Positions 36,240-42,692 of a DNA stretch of 56,141 nt are shown one piece after another (within the stretch, counting starts at the first letter, position 1; each line of letters opens with the position of its first letter). Under the pieces are notes generated by a model. That model did no database searches and was not told the DNA's origin. It was given only the letters and a program-made list of their open reading frames with translations. Source of the DNA: Alphaproteobacteria bacterium. Its GTDB lineage: Bacteria > Pseudomonadota > Alphaproteobacteria > JAEULC01. The stretch is from assembly GCA_020846275.1 (NCBI GenBank), contig JADLEG010000181.1, positions 1 through 56,141 on the forward strand. The letters are read 5' to 3'. Made by a program: the position numbers and the translations under genes.

Positions 36240-37192
36240 AGCGACCGCCGGGGATCGAGCGCCGCGCAGGCCAGGTCGACCACCACGTTGACCGTCAGCA
36301 CGACGCCCAGGAAGATCACGGTGCAGGCCTGCACGGTCGGATAGTCGCGCGCGAAGGCGGCGTCGACCGCCAGCGACCCCAGGCCCTGGATGCCGAAGAT
36401 GCGCTCGATCACGACCACCCCGCCCAGCAGGTAGCGCACCTGCAGCCCGATCACCGTGACATAGGGGATGAGCGCGTTGCGGAAGATGTAGTTGCGGAAG
36501 ACGAACCGCGGGGTGAAGCCGAACGAGCGGGCGACGACCACGTACTCCTTGGCCGCGGCCTCGAGCAGCGAGGTGCGCAGCATGCGGGCGAACACCGCCG
36601 CCATCGGCGCGGCGATCGCGACCGCGGGAAGGAAGCCGCTGTAGAGGGCGGCGGACACGGAGTCGACCGGCGAGGTGAAACCGTAGGCGGGGAACAGTCG
36701 CCAGCCCAGCGCAAAGGCGAAGACCAGCACGTAGCTCAGCCAGAAGTCGGGCATCGAGATGCCCAGCACCGCGACGGAGGTCGCCACCGTGTCGGCGGCA
36801 CGGCCGCGGTAGAGCGCGGCGATCGTGCCCATGGTGAGGGAAACCGCCACGGCAATCGCGATCGCATAAAGCCCGACAAAGGCCGTGATCGGCAATCGCG
36901 CGGCCACGAGCTCCGAGATCGGGATGCCGCCGGCGATCGTCAGCGAGCGGCCGAAATCGCCGCGCAGCAGGCCGCCCAGCCAGTAGAGGAACTGCCCGAC
37001 CAGCGGCTCGTCGAGGTGGTACTTGTGTCGGAAGGCCGCCACCGCCTCGGGGCGCGCGTTCTCGCCCAGGACGGACAGCGCCGGGTCGCCCGGCGCCGCC
37101 TTCATGACGACGAAGACCAGCAGCGCGCCGACCAGGATCGTTGCCGCCGCGCCGGCCAGCCGGCCCGCTATGTAGAGCGCCGTTCTCGACAA
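36236..37192 (-). CDS. Peptide-type ABC transporter permease, DppB family (system 3)
   Basis: 318 residues with six membrane segments. Typical DppB features are APGDPALSVLGENARPEAVAAFRHKYHLDEPLVGQFLYWLGGLL at the N-terminal half (read in parts) and the EAA loop VVARSFGFTPRFVFRNYIFR. It lacks the Ser/Gly insertion of the other two DppB proteins. An 88-base gap with a strong stem-loop separates it from the binding-protein gene. Confidence 0.92.
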   Translation of the reverse strand: MSRTALYIAGRLAGAAATILVGALLVFVVMKAAPGDPALSVLGENARPEAVAAFRHKYHLDEPLVGQFLYWLGGLLRGDFGRSLTIAGGIPISELVAARLPITAFVGLYAIAIAVAVSLTMGTIAALYRGRAADTVATSVAVLGISMPDFWLSYVLVFAFALGWRLFPAYGFTSPVDSVSAALYSGFLPAVAIAAPMAAVFARMLRTSLLEAAAKEYVVVARSFGFTPRFVFRNYIFRNALIPYVTVIGLQVRYLLGGVVVIERIFGIQGLGSLAVDAAFARDYPTVQACTVIFLGVVLTVNVVVDLACAALDPRRSL

Positions 37193-37210
37193 TGTGGTTC
37201 CCGCGGCCCT

Positions 37211-37245
37211 GCCGGACGGGGCACGCCGACGGGTGCCCCTCCGGC
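37211..37245 (-). promoter_or_regulatory. Intercistronic stem-loop after the system 3 binding protein gene
   Basis: GCCGGACGGGGCAC (37211-37224) pairs with GTGCCCCTCCGGC (37233-37245) over 13 bp with a single bulged base and an 8-base loop. It is the strongest of the five stem-loops of this kind in the window. No T-tract follows on the transcribed strand. Confidence 0.6.
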
Positions 37246-37280
37246 GGACGCCAAGCGCACGCTGCGGCGGCGCCCGCGCG

Positions 37281-38855
37281 TCATCCCATCTTGATGAAGG
37301 CGAACTGGTCGCCGAAGTTGGAGTAGGGGAGCTGCGTGAACCCCTGCACCTTGGTCGTCATCAGGTTGTGGATGTTCGAGCAGAAGCAGGGCAGCACGGC
37401 GGCCTCGTCGATCGCGATGTCTTCGGCCTGCTTGTAGAGCGCGCCGCGCTTGGCTAGATCCAACTCGGCGCGCGCCTTCTCGGCCAGCTCGTCCATCTTC
37501 GGGTTGCTGTAGCCATAGAAGTTCCGCCACCCCTTGGTGTGCAGGATCTCGCCGACATACTCGTCCGGGTCGACCGGGCCCAGCCAGCCCCAGACCGATC
37601 CGTTGAAGTCGCCGGAGCGTTGGCGCTGGTAGACCGTGTTGGCCTCGTTCACCTCGACCGTGAAGTTGGTGCCGAGCACCTGGTTCACCTGCAGCGCCCA
37701 CACCTCGACGATGCGCTTCCACCAGCTCGAGCCCCAGGTCAGGATCGGGACGGAAATCTTCTCCTTCGCGTATTTCGACTTCGCGAGTTCGGCTTTGGCG
37801 CGTTCGGGGTTGAAGGTCGACATCTCGCGCGCCTTGGCCTCGTAGGCCCAGGCGAGCGAGGGCGGGATCAGCCCGTGCGATGCGACCCCTTCGCCGAACA
37901 GCACGACCTTGACCATGGCGTTGCGGTCGAAGGCCAACGACACGGCGCGCCGGAAGTTCACGTCGTCGAACGGCGGCTTGCGCAGGTTCATCGACACGAA
38001 GCGGCAGTTCATGCCGGGCTGCTTGAGGACCTTCAGCGTCTTGTCCTGCTCCAGCGTCGGAATGTCGGCAAAGGGCGCCGTGCTGGTCAGGTCGATCTGA
38101 CCGCCCTTCAGCGCCGTGACGCCGCTCGATTCCTCGGCGATCAGCGGGATCTCGACGGTCGCCATGCTGGGCTGGCCGGCGACGAAGTAGCCGTCATGCG
38201 CCTCCAGGATCAGGCTCTCGTTCGCCTTCCACGACTTCAGCTTGTAGGCACCGGTGCCGATCGGCGCCTTGCCGAAGGCGTCGTTGCCCATCGCGGTCAC
38301 CGCCTTGCGCGGCACGATCTGCGTGCCCGTGCGGGTGTTGGTCAGGAAGGCCAGCAGCGGGGCAAACGGCTGCTTGGTCACGATCTCGACCGTGTGGGGG
38401 TCGACGATCTTGACGTTCTGTACCTCGGAAACCTTGCCCTTGTTGGCCGAGGCGAATTTCTCGTCCAGCAGCCGTTCGATCGTGAACTTCACGTCGTCGG
38501 CGGTGAACTCGCTGCCGTCGTGGAACTTGACGCCCTTGCGCAGCTTGAACTGCAGCGTATTGCCGCCCGCCGCGGTGAAGGACTCGGCGAGGTCCGGAAC
38601 GACCTCCATCTTGCCGTTGAACTTGACCAGCCCGTTGAACAGCGCCCAGACGACGTATGCTTCGGGGATCAGCGAGTGCTTGCCGGGGTCCAGCGTGTTG
38701 ATCACGTTGTAGCCGGTGATGCCCGCGCGCAGCGTGCCCGCGGCCGCCTGGGCCGGGCGCGCCAGCCACGGCGCCGCGGCACCGGCCGCCGCCATGCCGG
38801 CCCCCGTGGCCAGCACGGTGCGCCTGTTGATCCCCTTGCCTTGCGATTTTGTCAT
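37281..38855 (-). CDS. Peptide-type ABC transporter binding protein, family 5, with Tat-type signal (system 3)
   Basis: 524 residues, close to DppA length. The N-terminus has a twin-arginine signal (NRRTVLATGAG, followed by a hydrophobic stretch ending ARPAQA, about residues 8-38), unlike the Sec signals of systems 1 and 2. The core has GVKFHDGSEFTADDVKFTIERL and GTGAYKLKSW. ATG 38855 is chosen for the GGGGAGAG just upstream and the immediate signal peptide. First gene of a transcription unit of five transporter genes plus the FMN oxidoreductase. Ligand unknown; an N-methylated compound is an inference from the flavoprotein. Confidence 0.9.
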   Translation of the reverse strand: MTKSQGKGINRRTVLATGAGMAAAGAAAPWLARPAQAAAGTLRAGITGYNVINTLDPGKHSLIPEAYVVWALFNGLVKFNGKMEVVPDLAESFTAAGGNTLQFKLRKGVKFHDGSEFTADDVKFTIERLLDEKFASANKGKVSEVQNVKIVDPHTVEIVTKQPFAPLLAFLTNTRTGTQIVPRKAVTAMGNDAFGKAPIGTGAYKLKSWKANESLILEAHDGYFVAGQPSMATVEIPLIAEESSGVTALKGGQIDLTSTAPFADIPTLEQDKTLKVLKQPGMNCRFVSMNLRKPPFDDVNFRRAVSLAFDRNAMVKVVLFGEGVASHGLIPPSLAWAYEAKAREMSTFNPERAKAELAKSKYAKEKISVPILTWGSSWWKRIVEVWALQVNQVLGTNFTVEVNEANTVYQRQRSGDFNGSVWGWLGPVDPDEYVGEILHTKGWRNFYGYSNPKMDELAEKARAELDLAKRGALYKQAEDIAIDEAAVLPCFCSNIHNLMTTKVQGFTQLPYSNFGDQFAFIKMG

Positions 38856-38996
38856 AGCACTCTCCCCGAGATCGGCTCCAAGGCCGCCCTCGCCGCCGAT
38901 CCGGCGGCGAGCCGTCTCCCCATTTGCCGGCCATGATGGCAAGCCGCCGCGCGGCCGGTCAAATGCCACCGCGTGCCAGGGGTATACCGTAATGTA

Positions 38997-39024
38997 ATAC
39001 TATTCCGGCCTCCCCCTGTGGCAA
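38997..39024 (-). promoter_or_regulatory. Putative promoter of the system 3 operon
   Basis: On the minus strand TTGCCA (39019-39024) and TAGTAT (38997-39002) are 16 bp apart, about 140 bases upstream of the binding-protein start and just after the LysR stop codon. The downstream TTACATTACGG stretch is notably AT-rich for this genome. Likely target of the LysR regulator. Confidence 0.4.
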
Positions 39025-39029
39025 GATCG

Positions 39030-39935
39030 TCATCGCCGGGGCGCCGCGCGCAGCAGCGCGTTGCGCCGACGGCGCAGGACGGCCAGGAACGCACGGGCAA
39101 CGCGGGAGAGGGGTCTGTGGGTCGGGTAGAGGATACCGAGACGGAATTCGACCCGGGGCGAGAACGGCACGGCGACGATGCCCCGCCCGGCGTAGTCCGC
39201 CGCCGTGAAGGGATCGATCAGGCCGACGCCAATTCCCCGCGCCACCATCTCGCACAGCACGGCATTGACCTGGGTTTCGGCGACAAGGCGGCGAACGACG
39301 CCGGCCCGTTCGAACACGCGGTCCACCATGTGCCGCCCGACCTGGTCGCGGGTAAGCGCGATGAAGGCGGCGGCATGAAGGTCGGCGGGCTTGACCTGCG
39401 CGCGCGTCGCCAGCGGATGGCCCTCGGGCACCGCGAGGTATTCCGGCGCCCGGCAGAACACTTCGGTTTCCAGCCCGGTGCGTCGGAACGGGAACTCGCC
39501 GATGCCCAAGTCCACGTGCTGGGCCGCGACGCTCTCCTCGACGCGGGCGGAGATATTGACTTCGGCCGTCACCGCGACCTGCGGGTGCAGACGGTGGAAT
39601 TCCTCGATCGCGGCGGGCAGGAACCCCAGCCCGATCGCCGGCAGCGCGGAGACGAACAGATGCCCCGTCTGCGCCGTGCCGATGGCAGCGGCGACCTCGC
39701 GGATCTTGTCGAGCGAGACGAAGGTGCGTTCGATCTGGTCGTGCAGCAACTGGGCTTCCGCCGTCGGCGCGAGCCGCCCCGACCCGCGGTCGAACAGCGT
39801 CAGCTTCAGCTCCTTTTCCAATCGTCCGATCAGCCGGCTGACCGCGGGCTGCGACACGCCCAGCAGGACGGCCGCGCCGCTGACCGTACCGGCCAGCATG
39901 GTGGCGCGGAATGCCTCGAGTTGCCTGACGAACAT
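39030..39935 (-). CDS. LysR family transcriptional regulator
   Basis: 301 residues. The N-terminal winged helix (MFVRQLEAFRATMLAGTVSGAA, VSQPAVSRLIGRLEKELKLTLFDR; about 1-60) is followed by a two-lobed periplasmic-binding-like effector domain (about 90-295). ATG 39935 gives a normal LysR start. It is encoded upstream of and in the same direction as the system 3 operon and divergent from the GlpD-like gene, so either could be its target. Effector unknown. Confidence 0.92.
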   Translation of the reverse strand: MFVRQLEAFRATMLAGTVSGAAVLLGVSQPAVSRLIGRLEKELKLTLFDRGSGRLAPTAEAQLLHDQIERTFVSLDKIREVAAAIGTAQTGHLFVSALPAIGLGFLPAAIEEFHRLHPQVAVTAEVNISARVEESVAAQHVDLGIGEFPFRRTGLETEVFCRAPEYLAVPEGHPLATRAQVKPADLHAAAFIALTRDQVGRHMVDRVFERAGVVRRLVAETQVNAVLCEMVARGIGVGLIDPFTAADYAGRGIVAVPFSPRVEFRLGILYPTHRPLSRVARAFLAVLRRRRNALLRAAPRR

Positions 39936-40036
39936 CGGTCGTCGTTCTGCCCGTTGCCGCTGTCGCCACCGTTCTATAGCGCAGCGCCGCGCCGGGCGGC
40001 ATCCGCAATCGCCAAAATCCGCTGGAGGGGAACGCC

Positions 40037-41623
40037 ATGACCAGACCTGCACTGGGAGAGCTGGACGGACGGTCGTTCGACGTCGCGGTGATCGGCGCCG
40101 GCGCCAACGGCGCCAGCGCGGCACAGCACCTGGCCGCGGCCGGGTACGACGTGCTGTTGGTCGACAAGGGCGACTACGGGTCGGGGTCATCGAGCCGTTC
40201 CAGCCGCCTGCTGCACTGCGGCCTGCGCTATCTCGCGCCGGGCGGCTCGATGTGGGACTTCGTGCGGCACCCGAATGCGCTGCGGATCGCGTTGACCATG
40301 GCGCGCAAGGCGATGGAGTGCCGGGCGCAGCTCGTCGAGACCGCGCCCGAGCGGACGCAGAAGCTCAACTTCTGCTTCCCGATCTTCGACGGCGGTCCGT
40401 ACAAGCCCTGGCAGGTATCGCTGGCCATGCGGCTGCTCGAGCACCTGGGTCCGTCCTCCGTCCCGCTCGACTACCGCCACCTCGGGCCGAAGGAGGTCGC
40501 CCATACGCCGCTGGCGCGCTGGCTGCGCGATCAGGACAAGCTGCGCGGCCTGGCGATGTTCCGCGAGTACCGCTACGAATGGCCCGAACGCATCATCGCC
40601 GACGCGGTGCTCGACGCCGAGCGGATGGGCGCGGTCGCGCGCAACTACACCGCCGTCACCGGCATGGCCAAGGCGGGCGACGGCTGGCGGCTGACCCTGG
40701 CCGACCCGACCGCGCCGGGCACCACGGCGGCGGTCGGCGCCAAGGTCGTGCTCAACATGGCCGGGATCTGGATCGACCGCGTCAATGCCCTGGCCAAACC
40801 CGGCGCGACGCGGCGCATCAACGGAACCAAGGGATCGCATATCGTCGTTCGCCTGCCGGCGGATTGCGCCGAGTACGGCATCGCCACGATCAACCGCGAG
40901 AACGAGCCGTTCTACTGCATTCCCTGGCGCGGCCTGCATTTCTTCGGGCCGACCGAAACGCTCTACGACGGCGACCCCGACGACGTGCGGGTGACCGACG
41001 ACGAGGTCGATTGGTTGATCGACGAAGCCAACCACATGCTGCCGGCCCTGGGGCTGCGCCGCCAGCACGTGATCTTCTCGTGGGCGGGCGTGCGGCCGCT
41101 GGGCGCCGACCCGGATTTCCCCAAGGGCAAGCGCTCGCGCGAAGTGCACGACCTTGCCGCCGACGGCATGCCGGGCGTCTATGCGATGACGGCCGGGCCG
41201 ATCATGACGCATCGCTCGGCGGGTCCGGAAATGATCGACATCGTTGCATCGAAGGTCGCCCCGCGCCGGGCCCGGCAGACACCCTCCTATGCCGCGGCCG
41301 CGTTTCCGGACAACCAGAATTCGCCGCCGCTGCTCGACCACGACACGCGCGTGAAGCTGTCCGATCTGAAATTCGCCGCGACGCGGGAACACGCGACCAG
41401 CCTGATCGACATCCTGTTCCGGCGCGTGCCGGTGGGCTGGACCGAAGGCATGGCGCATGCCGAAGCGCTCAAGGCCGCCCAGGCCGTCGCGCCCGAGCTG
41501 GGCTGGGACCAGCAGCGGATCGACCAGGAGGTGCGCGCCTATCGCGCGCATATCGAGCAGTTTTATCGCGTGGATCCCCAGGGGCGCGCGATCGACGTGG
41601 AGCCGCGATCCGCGCGGCCGTGA
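40037..41623 (+). CDS. FAD-dependent oxidoreductase of the glycerol-3-phosphate dehydrogenase (GlpD) family
   Basis: 528 residues. The N-terminal FAD site (VAVIGAGANGASAAQHLAAAGYDVLLVDKGD, read in parts, about 15-45) is followed by the GlpD motif SSSRSSRLLHCGLRYL, where the usual HGG is HCG. The C-terminal domain (about 440-515; ATSLIDILFRRVPVGW, ELGWDQQRIDQEV) matches the GlpD cap. GlpD oxidises glycerol-3-phosphate at the membrane and passes electrons to quinone. No glp transport or kinase gene is nearby, so a different polyol phosphate or hydroxy acid is possible. Good ribosome site (GGAGGGG). Divergent from LysR across 101 bases. Confidence 0.8.
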   Translation: MTRPALGELDGRSFDVAVIGAGANGASAAQHLAAAGYDVLLVDKGDYGSGSSSRSSRLLHCGLRYLAPGGSMWDFVRHPNALRIALTMARKAMECRAQLVETAPERTQKLNFCFPIFDGGPYKPWQVSLAMRLLEHLGPSSVPLDYRHLGPKEVAHTPLARWLRDQDKLRGLAMFREYRYEWPERIIADAVLDAERMGAVARNYTAVTGMAKAGDGWRLTLADPTAPGTTAAVGAKVVLNMAGIWIDRVNALAKPGATRRINGTKGSHIVVRLPADCAEYGIATINRENEPFYCIPWRGLHFFGPTETLYDGDPDDVRVTDDEVDWLIDEANHMLPALGLRRQHVIFSWAGVRPLGADPDFPKGKRSREVHDLAADGMPGVYAMTAGPIMTHRSAGPEMIDIVASKVAPRRARQTPSYAAAAFPDNQNSPPLLDHDTRVKLSDLKFAATREHATSLIDILFRRVPVGWTEGMAHAEALKAAQAVAPELGWDQQRIDQEVRAYRAHIEQFYRVDPQGRAIDVEPRSARP

Positions 41624-41655
41624 CGGTGATAGTATCGCTGCCCCGAAATCAATCG

Positions 41656-41670
41656 GCTGCCGTTGGCAGC
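41656..41670 (+). promoter_or_regulatory. Small hairpin directly upstream of the MAPEG gene ribosome site
   Basis: GCTGCC and GGCAGC form a 6-bp stem with a GTT loop and end one base before AGGGGG, the ribosome-binding site of the next gene. It could tune translation or mark the end of the GlpD-like message. Confidence 0.3.
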
Positions 41671-41681
41671 AGGGGGATGAG

Positions 41682-42074
41682 ATGACGAAGGAGCTGTTCT
41701 GGCTGACGCTGACGGCGGCGATGACGGCCGTTCTGTGGGTGCCGTACATTCTCGACCGTATCCTCGTGCGCGGCACGGCCGGCGCGATGGCCAATCCGTC
41801 GCCCGCCGACAAGCCGCAATCCGCCTGGGCGCAGCGGATGATCAAGGCGCATGAAAACGCGATCGAGAACCTGGCCGTCTTCGCGACGCTGGTGCTGGTC
41901 GCGAAGCTGGCCGGCGTGTCGACCGGCGCCACCGTCCTAGCGGCGCAGCTCTACTTCTGGGCGCGCCTGGCGCATGTCGCGGTCTACACCGCCGGCATCC
42001 CGGTGCTGCGGACCCTGGCGTTTGCCGGCGGATTCGTGGCGCAGGTGATCTTCATCCTGGCTTTGCTGGGGTGA
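41682..42074 (+). CDS. MAPEG family membrane protein
   Basis: 130 residues with four predicted membrane helices. The pattern QRMIKAHENAIENLAVFATLVLVA (about 51-74) with its buried polar HENAIEN motif and YFWARLAHVAVYTAGIPVLRT is typical of bacterial MAPEG proteins (relatives of microsomal glutathione transferase). AGGGGGATGAG precedes the ATG. It is 58 bases after the GlpD-like gene and converges on soxG. Its role is unknown; members are often linked to glutathione or lipid chemistry. Confidence 0.85.
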   Translation: MTKELFWLTLTAAMTAVLWVPYILDRILVRGTAGAMANPSPADKPQSAWAQRMIKAHENAIENLAVFATLVLVAKLAGVSTGATVLAAQLYFWARLAHVAVYTAGIPVLRTLAFAGGFVAQVIFILALLG

Positions 42075-42107
42075 CGCCGACCGCCGTCGCGGCTGCGCCT
42101 TGCCTGC

Positions 42108-42692
42108 TCACGCCGAGCGGACGGTGCAGCCGCGATAGGCCGAGGTTTCCGCCAGCGATTCCACCAGTGCTATCGCAAAGCTGCGGCCGACGACGAGGTC
42201 GAACCTGTCCTCGCCCGGCGGCCGGTCGATCAGCACGCCGATATGCCCCATGCGCGTCTGCGCGCAATGGCCGGTCTGGAAGACGGCAGGGTGAAGGTCG
42301 AGCGTGCACTGCGCCGCCAGCGCCGGGCGCACGGCCGGCCCTTCGGCGCGAATGACGGTCCAGCCGCCGCTAGCGTCCGCCGCCACCTCGAACACGGCAG
42401 CCAGCTTGTCGCGCAGCGAGTCCGAGGGGCCGTAGGCAATCACGAGCCAGGTCTCGGGCGCGATCCAATAGCACCGCACCGCGCCGTTGCCGGCGCTGCG
42501 GTTCGTCCCGGGCAGCCGCGAAAGGCCCACGGCCCGGGCCGCCGCCTCGCGATCGCGCGGTCCCGCCACCTGCAAGGCGCGGATGACCGCGCGCTCGGTG
42601 AAACTCACGCCCGCGCTTGCGGGGCTCGACGCGTCGTCGCCGGCCGTGGCGAGCGTGGCCAGGGCGGAAACGGAAGGAAACCGCTCAGCCAC
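42108..42692 (-). CDS. soxG: Sarcosine oxidase gamma subunit
   Basis: 194 residues. SoxG is the least conserved subunit, but the fold pattern (TERAVIRALQVAG, LPGTNRSAGNGAVRCYWIAPETWLVI, QCTLDLHPAVFQTGHCAQTRMGHIGVLI in parts) and the last position in a soxBDAG array identify it. It packs against the alpha subunit and has no cofactor of its own. The start overlaps the soxA stop by 8 bases. Last gene of a seven-gene operon. Confidence 0.88.
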   Translation of the reverse strand: MAERFPSVSALATLATAGDDASSPASAGVSFTERAVIRALQVAGPRDREAAARAVGLSRLPGTNRSAGNGAVRCYWIAPETWLVIAYGPSDSLRDKLAAVFEVAADASGGWTVIRAEGPAVRPALAAQCTLDLHPAVFQTGHCAQTRMGHIGVLIDRPPGEDRFDLVVGRSFAIALVESLAETSAYRGCTVRSA

